From Bacteroidales bacterium (GTDB lineage Bacteria; Bacteroidota; Bacteroidia; Bacteroidales; P3), in assembly GCA_017522065.1 (NCBI GenBank), contig JAFXAD010000021.1:1-43769 (forward strand): DNA of 43,769 nt, read 5' to 3'. Both the position numbers and the translations under genes were made by a program. The notes below the pieces were generated by a model that was given only the letters and a program-made list of their open reading frames with translations, was not told the DNA's origin and ran no database searches. Shown here piece after piece: positions 8,667 to 17,932 of this stretch (position 1 is its first letter; each line of letters opens with the position of its first letter).

Positions 8667-10205
8667 ATGAACACCAAGAAATATTCCAACAGTTTCGCAG
8701 CCTGGTGCTGGCTGCTGCTTTCGGCGGTGATTATTGTCATCGTGGCATTCTGCCATTTTCCCGATGGGGCGGATTGGAAGTGGTGCATACCGCTCGAGGG
8801 ACGTTACCATATACCTATGATGCTTGGCGGAATAGTCTTTGTCGGCCTTTTGTCGCTGCTTGTCACGAAATGCTGCCGTTCGGATGAGGTGCACAGGGGG
8901 CGACTATGGATAGTGACAGCTGTGCTGACGTGCATACAGATACTGCTCGTTTACAGCTATTATGTGCACACTGACTGGGACGTGCAGCAAGTGACGGGCT
9001 TGGCGCAATCCATGGCCGAGGGGCGTTCTATAGAGGAATTTGAATCTTATTTTCGCTGGAACCCTAACAACTTGTTGTTGAGTAGGATTTTCGCTTTGGT
9101 GTTTTTTGTCACCGGCCCGATGCTGGGTCTGAAAACAACATTATTCCCATTGATTATGCTTCAGTGTTTGGGCTGTGGTCTTACGGCACTGATGCTGTTT
9201 CAGACGGCTATGCACATCTGGCGCAGGAAAATGTATGCGATGATGGTTTATGTGCTTTATATCCTGATGATTGGGCTGTCTCCGTGGTGGTCGATACCAT
9301 ATTCCGACATCTGGGGACTGATGCTGTCGGTGCTGTTGCTCTGGATGGCCACAGCTGCGCCATTCAAAAGGCAGTGGGTCAGGATATTTGTCTTTGCCGT
9401 CGTCAGCGCTTTGGGTTACTACATCAAACCTCAGACGCTCTTTGTCGGTTTTGCCATCGTGATTGTGCAACTATTTGATATGTTGCGTCACCTCGACAGT
9501 ATAAAAAATCTGTTACGCCCCACGGCAACAGCTCTTGGTGGCATTGTGGCAGGGGTGCTGCTGGCCCACCTCGCTGTGGCAGGTAGCGGGTTGCATCTGC
9601 ACACATCGAAGGGATTCGATGCGCCGCACTACCTGATGATGGGGGCCAACTATCAGTCGATAGGCATCTACAGTGCTCAGGATGTGGATTTTTCGCGCAG
9701 CTATCCCAAAAAGAAGGAACGCCATAAGGCCGAGATAGAGGAAACCATCAAGCGCTATAAAGCTCTCGGTGCGGATGGCACCCTGCTATTGTGGGGCCGC
9801 AAGAACCTGCTGAATTTCAGCGATGGAACATTCTATTGGGGTCGCGAAGGTGCGTTCTACAAATATGTTCCTGAGCGTGACGGTTGGCTGTCGCGACTGA
9901 CACGCAATGTCTATTACAACCGCGGGGTAAAAGGGCGCTGGAACGACGCCTGGACCACCTGTGCCACATCACTTTGGTTCGGCATTATGATATTCGCTAT
10001 GCTCGCTGCCCTACCAAAGAAGCGGAAAACGGGAAGCAAGGACCAGACAATGGACATCATATTTTGGTCGTTGCTGTTGCTGACACTGTTCCACACGCTG
10101 TGCGAAGCGCGTGCGCGCTATCTGTTCTGCTTTGCGCCTATGTTCATACTGGTCGCTGTCGAAGGAATCAGACGAATTATACCTGCACAAAACAATGAGA
10201 ACTAA
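8667..10205 (+). CDS. GT-C-like (PMT/ArnT-type) membrane glycosyltransferase
   Basis: A 512-residue protein with about eleven membrane segments. The T-D-W-D-V-Q motif after the third segment (about residues 108-113) resembles the acidic motif in the first periplasmic loop of GT-C enzymes such as PMT and ArnT, which use polyprenyl-phosphate sugars. A soluble section with F-S-D-G-T-F-Y-W-G precedes the last helices. Donor and acceptor are unknown. The last 11 bp overlap the start of the DUF481 gene, so the two are probably translationally coupled. Assignment rests on topology and one motif. Confidence 0.65.
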   Translation: MNTKKYSNSFAAWCWLLLSAVIIVIVAFCHFPDGADWKWCIPLEGRYHIPMMLGGIVFVGLLSLLVTKCCRSDEVHRGRLWIVTAVLTCIQILLVYSYYVHTDWDVQQVTGLAQSMAEGRSIEEFESYFRWNPNNLLLSRIFALVFFVTGPMLGLKTTLFPLIMLQCLGCGLTALMLFQTAMHIWRRKMYAMMVYVLYILMIGLSPWWSIPYSDIWGLMLSVLLLWMATAAPFKRQWVRIFVFAVVSALGYYIKPQTLFVGFAIVIVQLFDMLRHLDSIKNLLRPTATALGGIVAGVLLAHLAVAGSGLHLHTSKGFDAPHYLMMGANYQSIGIYSAQDVDFSRSYPKKKERHKAEIEETIKRYKALGADGTLLLWGRKNLLNFSDGTFYWGREGAFYKYVPERDGWLSRLTRNVYYNRGVKGRWNDAWTTCATSLWFGIMIFAMLAALPKKRKTGSKDQTMDIIFWSLLLLTLFHTLCEARARYLFCFAPMFILVAVEGIRRIIPAQNNEN

Positions 10206-10929
10206 AACTTTAATACTTGTGGCAATACTGCTGCTGTCGACAGCATCCGTTTCGGCCCAAAGCAAATGGAGATACAATCTGGGCCTTGGCGGAACATTCA
10301 ATAGCGGCAACATCAACAATATAGGTTTCCGCAACACTGGCAGCGTCAGCCGCAACGACAGCATCTTGGCGCTGGATGCCAGTTATCGATATCTCTACGC
10401 CGAAGAGAAACGCGAGGCGACGAACCACGAGCTGGGAGGCGGCGCGAAAATGGACTTGTACCAATATAGCCGCTGGTCGCCTTTTTTGGCAACGGATTTC
10501 GTTGTCAACCACTTCAAAGGCTATGACTTCAAGATAAGCCTGCTGGCAGGAGTGAAGTACCGTTTGTTCTCTATCCCCGGCAGGTACGACTATTCGCTCA
10601 GTGCCGCCATCGTGGAGGACTATGTCAACTACCATATCACCGACCCAGTGGCCGACACTATAGATGGTTTTGTGGCACGTGTGTCGCTGCGCGGCAAAAT
10701 CAAGCAACGCATTGGCGAGAGCACTCAACTGAACCACATGACTTTCTATCAGCCGTCGATAACAGACTTCGGCGATTATATCGTTTCCAGCGTAACGAAA
10801 ATCGAGAACCGGCTCAACCAGCATCTGTTTCTCGACATCATCTTCGACTTTGAGCACCGCAGCGTCGTTCCCGAAGGACGCAAGAAGACAGACATCGCTA
10901 CCGAAGTGGCCTTGCGTCTGTCATTTTAA
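10195..10929 (+). CDS. DUF481 outer-membrane beta-barrel protein
   Basis: A 244-residue protein with a Sec signal peptide ending V-S-A-Q (about residue 21), then a DUF481 (YdiY-like, salt-induced outer membrane protein) domain: alternating aromatic/polar strands such as N-L-G-L-G-G-T-F-N-S-G-N, A-S-Y-R-Y-L-Y-A-E-E, and a final strand ending L-R-L-S-F with C-terminal Phe. It should form a small outer-membrane barrel. The start at 10195 was chosen because the signal peptide begins there; an in-frame Met 28 codons earlier would put a non-signal sequence in front and lies wholly inside the upstream gene. It is convergent with the GH5-like gene, only 8 bp apart, with no terminator seen. Confidence 0.8.
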   Translation: MRTKTLILVAILLLSTASVSAQSKWRYNLGLGGTFNSGNINNIGFRNTGSVSRNDSILALDASYRYLYAEEKREATNHELGGGAKMDLYQYSRWSPFLATDFVVNHFKGYDFKISLLAGVKYRLFSIPGRYDYSLSAAIVEDYVNYHITDPVADTIDGFVARVSLRGKIKQRIGESTQLNHMTFYQPSITDFGDYIVSSVTKIENRLNQHLFLDIIFDFEHRSVVPEGRKKTDIATEVALRLSF

Positions 10930-10937
10930 CAGCCGGA

Positions 10938-12398
10938 TTAGTTATTTATATTCAGCATCTCCAGCCGGATGGTGCCCATATCGCCATCAAGACTGTAGCG
11001 GAAGAAATGGACTGAGTCGAAATCCATATTGAACGGGATTTCGGGGATGCTGTTGTTCAGATAGGGGCTGTAATCGATCTGCTGGTATTCGCGGTCGCGG
11101 TCGGGCAGGTTCTTGGTGTCAATGCCCTGGGGATTTGAATACTTGATGTTGCGGCGGTCGAACTTCTCGCGGCTCATACCGGGAGCGGAAATCTCGAAGT
11201 GGACGTTGTAGTCGTTGCTATAGAGCGTGAAGCACCCATTGCTGTCGGTGTAGGTATTCATACCCACCGACCAGTCGTCGTTCCATCCACGGATGACGGC
11301 ACCCTCGACTGGCTTGCCGGTAGACTTGTCGACGATGCGTCCCGTCAGGCGGATATTGCTGTAGGCAAGCATATTGTAGTAGTTGACGGGGAAAAAATGC
11401 ATCTCGGCACATCCGAAACAGATATAGGGTCTGTATCGCATCCAGTCGGCAGCGAGCTTGGCTTTGCCATTGGCATCGCGTAGTCCTGTATATTGAGCTT
11501 CGAAATTGACTCCACCGGGGTGATCCTGAAACTCCCACCATCCATAGCCTGCAGCACCAAGTTCTTTGGCCCGGACATAGGTTTGATCCATAAATGCCAG
11601 TTGCCAAACGTACGGCACCGAGTCGTTGTCGGCTGGAAGGCCCGTCTCGCCCACCATCCACGGTTTGCCGCAATAGCGGCTGTACCACAGCATCTCAGAG
11701 TAGACGCGCAAGGGGTGGTAGGTGTGCATCTCGACGAAGTCTGTAGGCAACATCGAGGGGTCCCATTCGAAGACCTCTATCGGCTCGGCGGTGGCTATGG
11801 TGAAAAGCTGGTGCGGCGCGTAGGTGCGCACCCAGTGTCGCCATTCGCTCGCGAGGCGGACGGCATCCATCTTGTCGCGTTCGGGCTCGGGGTCGAAATA
11901 GAGCGGCTCGTTGAAGAAATCGTAGGCCCACAATGCCGGCAGGTCGGCCAGGTGGCGCAGCAGGCCTTTGGTGTAGCTCTGCCAGTAGGGTTCGAAGGGT
12001 GTCTTGATAAGCAGCATCACTTTCAGCCCTGCGCTGTCGGCCGTTTGCACCATTCGGCGTGTGGCTTCGAACTTGGCGGTGCTGTCGCACTCACTCATCA
12101 CGTCGAGGCAGACGCGCACAGCGTTGAATCCCCAGCTGGCGATGGTGTCGAAATGCTCGCGGATGTCGGTGCCGGTGTAATAGGGGGCCGGAATGACGTG
12201 GCCGCCATCGATGAAAGCCTTGTAGTTGAGCATCTTCGGAAACCAACATTCGCCATCGAGGACGAAATGGCCGTCCTGCAGTCCCACATAGCCGTCGGTG
12301 ATTGGCGGCAGTGAGTCGTTGTAGAGAACAGTAGAATCCTTTCTGTTGTTGCACGACAGAAGGAGCAGACAGGCTATGATTATGGATATTCTTTTCAT
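10938..12398 (-). CDS. GH5-like glycoside hydrolase lipoprotein with C-terminal beta-sandwich
   Basis: A 486-residue lipoprotein (lipobox L-L-L-S-C, Cys16). Residues about 40-325 form a TIM-barrel hydrolase of clan GH-A, closest in motifs to GH5/cellulase-like enzymes: the acid/base Glu164 is in Y-D-F-F-N-E-P, a conserved M-H-T-Y-H-P segment follows near 224, and the nucleophile Glu251 is in W-M-V-G-E-T-G. Residues about 352-410 resemble a carboxypeptidase-regulatory-like beta-sandwich (G-R-I-V-D-K-S-T-G-K-P-V-E-G-A-V). Substrate is unknown (beta-mannan or beta-glucan are usual for the clan). It follows a large membrane protein by 2 bp and is probably in one operon with it; there is no SusC/SusD pair nearby, so this is not a typical polysaccharide utilisation locus. 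Confidence 0.75.
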   Translation of the reverse strand: MKRISIIIACLLLLSCNNRKDSTVLYNDSLPPITDGYVGLQDGHFVLDGECWFPKMLNYKAFIDGGHVIPAPYYTGTDIREHFDTIASWGFNAVRVCLDVMSECDSTAKFEATRRMVQTADSAGLKVMLLIKTPFEPYWQSYTKGLLRHLADLPALWAYDFFNEPLYFDPEPERDKMDAVRLASEWRHWVRTYAPHQLFTIATAEPIEVFEWDPSMLPTDFVEMHTYHPLRVYSEMLWYSRYCGKPWMVGETGLPADNDSVPYVWQLAFMDQTYVRAKELGAAGYGWWEFQDHPGGVNFEAQYTGLRDANGKAKLAADWMRYRPYICFGCAEMHFFPVNYYNMLAYSNIRLTGRIVDKSTGKPVEGAVIRGWNDDWSVGMNTYTDSNGCFTLYSNDYNVHFEISAPGMSREKFDRRNIKYSNPQGIDTKNLPDRDREYQQIDYSPYLNNSIPEIPFNMDFDSVHFFRYSLDGDMGTIRLEMLNINN

Positions 12399-12400
12399 TT

Positions 12401-14692
12401 TCAGTGCTCTTTAATTTTTATTATTTCGTCTTTAAGCGGTATGTTGTCGATATACCTTTGTCCGTCGACGAAGGGGACATGCATACCTTCGGGACGCACA
12501 AGCAGATGGTGGAACATCACTGGTGACGGACGCATCTGCTTGTTGCGCATTATGATGCGTAGATTGCTGCATCCGTCAGGCAATGACGTATGAAGACGGA
12601 GCAGACCTTCGTTACGGTCGATGTCGACAATGTCGATCAGAACATCGGAGCACCATCCGAAGATTTGCTGTTCCTCATCTCCTGCGGTTGCAAAGACCTT
12701 GATGTCGGTGCGGCTGTATTGGTCGTCGAAGATGTGTGACATCCAAAAGCTTATCTCTACATCGCCTGTCAGCGTCAACGGCCCGTTGTAGACTGTCGTC
12801 CAGCGGTGTATGTCGCCTTCCGTTGTATCGGGAACGATGAGTGCTGACGTTCCGTAATCGATGCTGTCCGTCGTGGATGCGTCGAAGAGCGCTTCCAGGC
12901 TGTCGCTTGTCACGACTCTTGCAAGTCGCAACACATCAGGATGAACCGAATAGAGATCCATTTCGTCCAGCGTCATCAGCGTGTCGGCATAATGCAGTAT
13001 AATCCTTTCGGCATCGGTCAGTCGGTTTTTCTCTTTGGTTACAGCGAGTAATAGCGGTTTTTCGTTAGGCAGGGAGTCGGCAAGCCGCAGGAAATCGAAA
13101 GCCGTGCGCGACAGGGCGATGCAGTCCCAAGCCTGGCGGATGTTGGAACGGGCACTCTCGTTGCATACCAGTGGCAGCCCAGTCTTCATCGACAGCAGAG
13201 CACTCCGGACAAACATACGGTCTTGCGACGGCAGTGTTACCATCTCGCTTCCGGCGTTGAAGACGGGTAGCGTCAAAATGGCCTGATATTTGGAGATGTC
13301 AATGTTGTTTACCCATTGGTTCTGCGGCAGTTGGTTGTCGTAGTCGGTCCACTCCGGCCAACTGTTGTTGTACCATGCCTTGTTGCGCCAGTTGTAGGCT
13401 GTGGCTTCGCCAGCCATTACGAGGAGTGCTGCGAAAAGCACGATCTTGCGCAGCATCGTGGCATTGGACTGCATCCAGCGCCAGAGGCCATAGAAAGCCA
13501 CAATGTTGATGACGTATACGAAGAGCCACACGAAACGGCCTCCGGCACGGAACTGAGCGAGGGGACCGATGTGTGTTATAACGTTGCGTGGCAGCCAGTT
13601 GAGAGGTACTCCACATGCATAAAGCATGAGTAATGTGGCAACAAGAAGGAAAAGATTGACCTCTCTGCTGTCGGTGGGGCGGAGAAGTGCCGAGAATCGT
13701 TTCTTGAAGAGGTTGCCGAAGAAACGCCATACTATCAGCAGCATCGCGACCACGGCAACAACGCCAACATAGTTGCGCGCTTCCCATTGAACAGAGGCAA
13801 ACAGCTCGCTGTCGTCAAAAAAATATGTGCGTCCGTAGGGGAAAAGCACCCCTTCGATGCGTCCGCAGTATCTGAAAAAACCTGACGGTACAGAGGTGCG
13901 TTCGCCACCGGGCATAGCAACATTAGTAAGCAGATAGAAAAGACAGAGTGGCAGCAACAGCTGAAGCATGGTGGATAGAGTAATTTTGCCTAATGCTTTG
14001 TCCTTGCACCACGGAATGCTGTCGCGTCGAACGATGATGTACACCGTTTCCACTAATATAACTGCCACAAAGAAAACAATATAATAGGGATGGCACATCC
14101 CGAACCACAGCATCGACGACCCGTTGGCCAAGGCCCATGCCCAACAGCCGCTACGCAAATGCTTCAATGTGAAGTAGAGCAGCATCGGTATGGCGCAATA
14201 GTAGCTTAGCGACATGTGGGCGCCAATGCGCTGCAACTGTGGCGACATCAGTGTTATAAGCAGCGATACAATAATGGCATACCATGTAGGCAGTTTCAAC
14301 TCGCGCAGCAACAGGAAGAGGAACAATGCGCAGAGGATGATGGACAGCAGCGACAAAAGGTTCATTAACGGCAAAACGGCTCTCTCTGTGTGCTGAACAC
14401 CAGCGTCGCGCAGCCACTGCAAAGGTGCAGCAACAAGCGGATGCAGACCCGTAAAGGTATAGTATTCTCCATACGGGTAGTTCATTGCGTTGCAGATAGC
14501 CATCCCATCGTCGTAGGCAACGTGGTATGTGGTTGTGTACACGTCTTTTATCAAATCCTCGCTTTTGTTCGAAAAAAACATTGTGTTCCAATGTGTCAGC
14601 CAATTGAATCCCCAAAACAATCCGATGAGGAGTATGATGGCGACGACCGTAACGGCACTTCCTGTGAAGTTCTGTCTTCTGCTTGGATTCAT
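12401..14692 (-). CDS. Large GT-C/YfhO-like membrane protein
   Basis: A 763-residue protein with about twelve membrane segments in residues 10-440 and a soluble C-terminal part (about 450-763) predicted to be mostly beta and periplasmic. A loop motif L-A-Q-F-R-A-G-G-R-F-V-W resembles the conserved R-x-x-G-R-F region in YfhO-like and related GT-C-type proteins. Function is not recognised; an enzyme or transporter acting on lipid-linked glycans is a fair guess. It is co-directional with the GH5-like lipoprotein gene (2 bp apart). Its ATG lies 18 bp downstream (minus strand) of a perfect 20-bp inverted repeat, so its expression may depend on read-through or on a promoter overlapping that repeat. 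Confidence 0.6.
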   Translation of the reverse strand: MNPSRRQNFTGSAVTVVAIILLIGLFWGFNWLTHWNTMFFSNKSEDLIKDVYTTTYHVAYDDGMAICNAMNYPYGEYYTFTGLHPLVAAPLQWLRDAGVQHTERAVLPLMNLLSLLSIILCALFLFLLLRELKLPTWYAIIVSLLITLMSPQLQRIGAHMSLSYYCAIPMLLYFTLKHLRSGCWAWALANGSSMLWFGMCHPYYIVFFVAVILVETVYIIVRRDSIPWCKDKALGKITLSTMLQLLLPLCLFYLLTNVAMPGGERTSVPSGFFRYCGRIEGVLFPYGRTYFFDDSELFASVQWEARNYVGVVAVVAMLLIVWRFFGNLFKKRFSALLRPTDSREVNLFLLVATLLMLYACGVPLNWLPRNVITHIGPLAQFRAGGRFVWLFVYVINIVAFYGLWRWMQSNATMLRKIVLFAALLVMAGEATAYNWRNKAWYNNSWPEWTDYDNQLPQNQWVNNIDISKYQAILTLPVFNAGSEMVTLPSQDRMFVRSALLSMKTGLPLVCNESARSNIRQAWDCIALSRTAFDFLRLADSLPNEKPLLLAVTKEKNRLTDAERIILHYADTLMTLDEMDLYSVHPDVLRLARVVTSDSLEALFDASTTDSIDYGTSALIVPDTTEGDIHRWTTVYNGPLTLTGDVEISFWMSHIFDDQYSRTDIKVFATAGDEEQQIFGWCSDVLIDIVDIDRNEGLLRLHTSLPDGCSNLRIIMRNKQMRPSPVMFHHLLVRPEGMHVPFVDGQRYIDNIPLKDEIIKIKEH

Positions 14693-14710
14693 AGTAAGCT
14701 ATAACAAAAA

Positions 14711-14777
14711 GTTAACCTTAACGTTAACCATGGTTTGTCAGAGACCTGAGCATGTTGTGGTTAACGTTAAGGTTAAC
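14711..14777 (-). terminator. Perfect 20-bp inverted repeat, possible terminator of the M16 gene
   Basis: Arms 14711-14730 and 14758-14777 are exact reverse complements (first arm gttaaccttaacgttaacca), with a 27-nt loop. On the minus strand it starts 16 bp after the M16 stop codon and is followed directly by TTTTTG, which fits a terminator. The long loop and AT-rich arms, themselves built from gttaac/aacgtt palindromes, are unusual for one, so a protein-binding site or small repeated element is also possible. Confidence 0.6.
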
Positions 14778-14793
14778 GTCAAAAGTTAGAATA

Positions 14794-17712
14794 TCAATAT
14801 CCAAAAATTTCGTCGAGGGTCAGTTTCTTAACTTTTCCAAACTTGGCCAGCTTGTTGAAGTCGATCTCGCTCTCCTTGCCAAGAACGAGGTAGAACTTCT
14901 TCTGACCTTTGATGTACTGCTTCTGGAAGCTGACCAGGTCGTTCATCGTCATTTTCTGATAAGCCTGGAAATTCTGTTTGCGCAGAGGTTCCTTGAGACC
15001 CAAGCGCTCGCACTGAAGGTAGGTGCTGATGATGCTGAACTTGGTGGTACGGGCGGTGCGGGAGCCGGCGAGCAGGGCGTCCTTTGCCAATTTGAAATTG
15101 GCTTCCGACTGCGGCATATCGTTGAACAGTTCCTCATAGGCGTCGAGGGCGTCAAACAGCTTGTCTGTCTGGGTGATAACGTTGGCGCTGTTGTAGAACC
15201 AGTCATCCTTGTGGAAGGCGCTGTTGTAATAGCTGCTGGCGCTGTAGGCGAGGGAGCGTTTCTCGCGCATCTCCTGAAAGACGATGGCGTTCATCGAGCC
15301 GCCGAAGTATTCGTTGAAGAGGTTCACCTTCGGTGCGAGAGCGGGGTTGTACTCGGCGCCGCGGAAGTATTCGGTGAGGTAGACATTCTTGGCGTCATAG
15401 TTCACGAAGAGCACGGTGTTCTCGTCGGTGGGCTGGGGATAGTAAATTATTTTGGCAGGAGCGTCCTTGGTGGACTTCACGGTGTGAATCTTGTTGACGG
15501 TAGCGGTTAGGTCATTGAGGCTTAGAGGACCATAGTAAAGAACGCGATGCTTGTAAGTGAAGAGATTGTGGATGGCATCGGTAAGCTGCTTGGCGGTGTA
15601 GGCACGGAGTTCGGCGTCGCTCTCAGTGGATTCCTTGAGGGCTTTTTCGCCATAGATGCCGTAGGTGTTGAGGGCGCGGAAAGCGGCACGCTGATTGGTC
15701 TTGTTGTCGGTGCGGCTTTTGATAACACGCTCGACGAGCATCTGCAATGCCTCGTCGTTGGGCTGGCAGGTGGCCATAATCTCTTCGACGAGGTTCATAG
15801 CCTTCTCCATATTCTCGGCCAAGCCGCTGATGCTAATGCTGATGGCCTCACCACTCACATTGAAATTCCACGAGCAGGCAAGTTTATAGAATTCTTCTTG
15901 CAGCTGTTCGGCGGTGTGCTTGTCGGTGTTGAGGTATTCAACCAGGTCGGCGGCGAGGTCAATAGTCTTGTCGGTTGTGCCGCCAAAGTCGAAGCGGTAT
16001 TGCAGGTTGAACGTGCCGTTCTCTACGTTCTTCACATAGAGTATCTCGCTGCCATTGGCGGACTTGCCCTTCTGCAGGTCTTTTTTGAAGTTGACGAAGA
16101 CAGGCTGGATGGGTTTGGCCTTTGCAGCGTCGGCTTTCACTTGTGCCAGGAAGGGGCTCTCGTTGTCGCGGTTCACTTCGATGGGGGTGATGGCGGGTTT
16201 GACGACCTTGGCCACGGGGTCGGGAGTATCCTGATGTTTGAAGACAATGACATAGTTGTTGTCCTTGAAGATGCGGTTGGCGAAGTCGACGATGTCCTTC
16301 TTGGTGATTTTGGCGAGTTCATTGATCTCGTTGCAGACATCGCCCCAGTTCTGATACTGTACGAAAGCGTAGGCCATCTGTGAAGCGCGGCTGTTGTTGC
16401 TCTCAGCTTGCTTCATAATCTGAAGCTTCAGTTGGTTGATGCTGGCTTCGATGAGGCTTTCGTCGAACTGTCCATTCTTCAGAAGGTCGATTTGTCCGAG
16501 CAGCAGGTCGCGCAGCTGTCCGAGGCTCTGTCCCTGATTGGGGCGGCCGCCGAGCATAAAGGCTGCATAGTCATTAAGTGTATAGGTACCGGCATAGGCA
16601 CCGAGGCATAGCTGTTTTTGATTCAGGTTGAGGTCGATGAGACCGCAGCTGCCGTTGTTGAGCACCATTTCCATAGCCTGTGCCAACAGAGCCTCGCGGC
16701 TACCATTACCCTCTTCGATGCGGAAAGCGATGGTGAGGCTCTCGGGATCCTGGCCGTTGACCAAGCGGATGATAGGGCTGGTGATGGGCTCTTCTTTCAC
16801 CTTGTGGAAAGCGGGTACGTTGCCGGGTTTCCATCCGCCGAAGTACTTGTCGATAATCTTTATGGCCTCGTCAGGGTTGAAGTCGCCGGCCATAGCAATG
16901 CACATATTATTAGGCACATAGTAGGTCGAATGGAACTTGTAGATGTTGGTCATCGAAGGATTCTTGAGGTGCTCGATGGTGCCGAGGGTTGTCTGTGTGC
17001 CATAAGGGTGGTGCGGGAACAGGCCTCGCATCATCTCCTCGTTGACGCGGCGGTTGTCCTGGGCAAGGCTGATGTTCTTTTCCTCATACACAGCCTCGAG
17101 CTCGGTGTGGAAGAGACGCAGGACGAGGTTGGGGAAGCGGTCGCCCTGAACCTTTGCCCAAGTTTCAAGCTGGTTGGCGGGAATATTCTCGACATACATT
17201 GTATAGTCGTTCGAGGTGAAGGCGTTGGTACCCTCGCTGCCGATGGCGGTCATCGACTTGTCGTACTCGTTGGCGATGGCGATAGTGGAAGCAATGCCGC
17301 TCAGCGAGTCAATCTGATGATAGATCGCGGCGCGACGCTTGTCGTCGGTAGTCTTGCGATAAACCTCGTAGAGGCTCTCAATCTTGTCGAGATAGACCTT
17401 TTCCTTCTCCCAGTCGGTGGTACCCAGCTGGTGGCTGCCCTTGAAGAGCATATGCTCCAGATAGTGGGCCAAGCCGGTAGTCTCCTTGGGGTCGTTCTTC
17501 GAGCCGGCACGCACGGCGATGTAGGTCTGGATGCGCGGAGCGTCCTTGTAGACACTGAGGAAGACCTTGAGACCATTGTCGAGGGTGTACTCGCGGACCT
17601 GCAACGGGTCGTTGGGGTAGGTCTTGTATGAGTATTTCTTTTGTGCAACTGCGCTGGATGCGACAAGGACCATCGCAACTGCAAAACTTAAAATGAAACG
17701 TATTTTTTTCAT
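14794..17712 (-). CDS. Periplasmic M16 (pitrilysin-like) zinc peptidase
   Basis: A 972-residue exported M16 peptidase with a signal peptide ending S-A-V-A-Q (about residue 24). The inverted zinc motif H-Y-L-E-H is at residues 83-87, and the third ligand is probably Glu210 in E-A-V-Y-E-E. Two M16 halves follow: an active N-terminal half and a C-terminal half without the motif, giving the full-length two-repeat form that closes as a clamshell over peptides. The start at 17712 was chosen because the signal peptide begins there; an upstream in-frame Met would add 15 hydrophilic residues. It probably degrades peptides in the periplasm. A Bacteroidota-type promoter lies upstream at 17773-17802. Confidence 0.88.
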   Translation of the reverse strand: MKKIRFILSFAVAMVLVASSAVAQKKYSYKTYPNDPLQVREYTLDNGLKVFLSVYKDAPRIQTYIAVRAGSKNDPKETTGLAHYLEHMLFKGSHQLGTTDWEKEKVYLDKIESLYEVYRKTTDDKRRAAIYHQIDSLSGIASTIAIANEYDKSMTAIGSEGTNAFTSNDYTMYVENIPANQLETWAKVQGDRFPNLVLRLFHTELEAVYEEKNISLAQDNRRVNEEMMRGLFPHHPYGTQTTLGTIEHLKNPSMTNIYKFHSTYYVPNNMCIAMAGDFNPDEAIKIIDKYFGGWKPGNVPAFHKVKEEPITSPIIRLVNGQDPESLTIAFRIEEGNGSREALLAQAMEMVLNNGSCGLIDLNLNQKQLCLGAYAGTYTLNDYAAFMLGGRPNQGQSLGQLRDLLLGQIDLLKNGQFDESLIEASINQLKLQIMKQAESNNSRASQMAYAFVQYQNWGDVCNEINELAKITKKDIVDFANRIFKDNNYVIVFKHQDTPDPVAKVVKPAITPIEVNRDNESPFLAQVKADAAKAKPIQPVFVNFKKDLQKGKSANGSEILYVKNVENGTFNLQYRFDFGGTTDKTIDLAADLVEYLNTDKHTAEQLQEEFYKLACSWNFNVSGEAISISISGLAENMEKAMNLVEEIMATCQPNDEALQMLVERVIKSRTDNKTNQRAAFRALNTYGIYGEKALKESTESDAELRAYTAKQLTDAIHNLFTYKHRVLYYGPLSLNDLTATVNKIHTVKSTKDAPAKIIYYPQPTDENTVLFVNYDAKNVYLTEYFRGAEYNPALAPKVNLFNEYFGGSMNAIVFQEMREKRSLAYSASSYYNSAFHKDDWFYNSANVITQTDKLFDALDAYEELFNDMPQSEANFKLAKDALLAGSRTARTTKFSIISTYLQCERLGLKEPLRKQNFQAYQKMTMNDLVSFQKQYIKGQKKFYLVLGKESEIDFNKLAKFGKVKKLTLDEIFGY

Positions 17713-17772
17713 TGTTGTAAAAAATTGTTTATTAATATTATGTGATTGTTTTTGCATATAGAATCAAGCATA

Positions 17773-17802
17773 CAAAAATACTATATATTTTTGTTTATCA
17801 AC
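17773..17802 (-). promoter_or_regulatory. Putative promoter of the M16 peptidase gene
   Basis: On the minus strand, GTTG (17799-17802) and TATTTTTG (17773-17780) are separated by 18 bp, close to the Bacteroidota consensus TTTG-N19-21-TAnnTTTG. The -7 box matches fully; the -33 box has one mismatch and the spacer is one base short. Confidence 0.5.
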
Positions 17803-17823
17803 CGATGTTTGAAAAAAAATGAT

Positions 17824-17855
17824 GTTGTTTATTATATAATTCTGTTTTATTATTG
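17824..17855 (+). promoter_or_regulatory. Putative promoter of the Asn/Glu-repeat protein gene
   Basis: On the + strand, GTTG (17824-17827) and TATTATTG (17848-17855) are 20 bp apart, each one mismatch from the Bacteroidota TTTG / TAnnTTTG boxes. The surrounding spacer is very AT-rich, so chance matches are possible. Confidence 0.35.
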
Positions 17856-17932
17856 TATTTTTACAAAATGTTTTACTCAGTGGATAATTGGGTAAGATAT
17901 TCATTTACACTGAAAAATAAACGATATACAAT

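Noticed and set aside
10111-10194. Longer start for the DUF481 gene
   Set aside because: The extra 28 residues lie in the upstream gene and would bury the signal peptide; the Met at 10195 starts a normal signal sequence.
17713-17757. Upstream start for the M16 peptidase
   Set aside because: It adds 15 hydrophilic residues before a good signal peptide.
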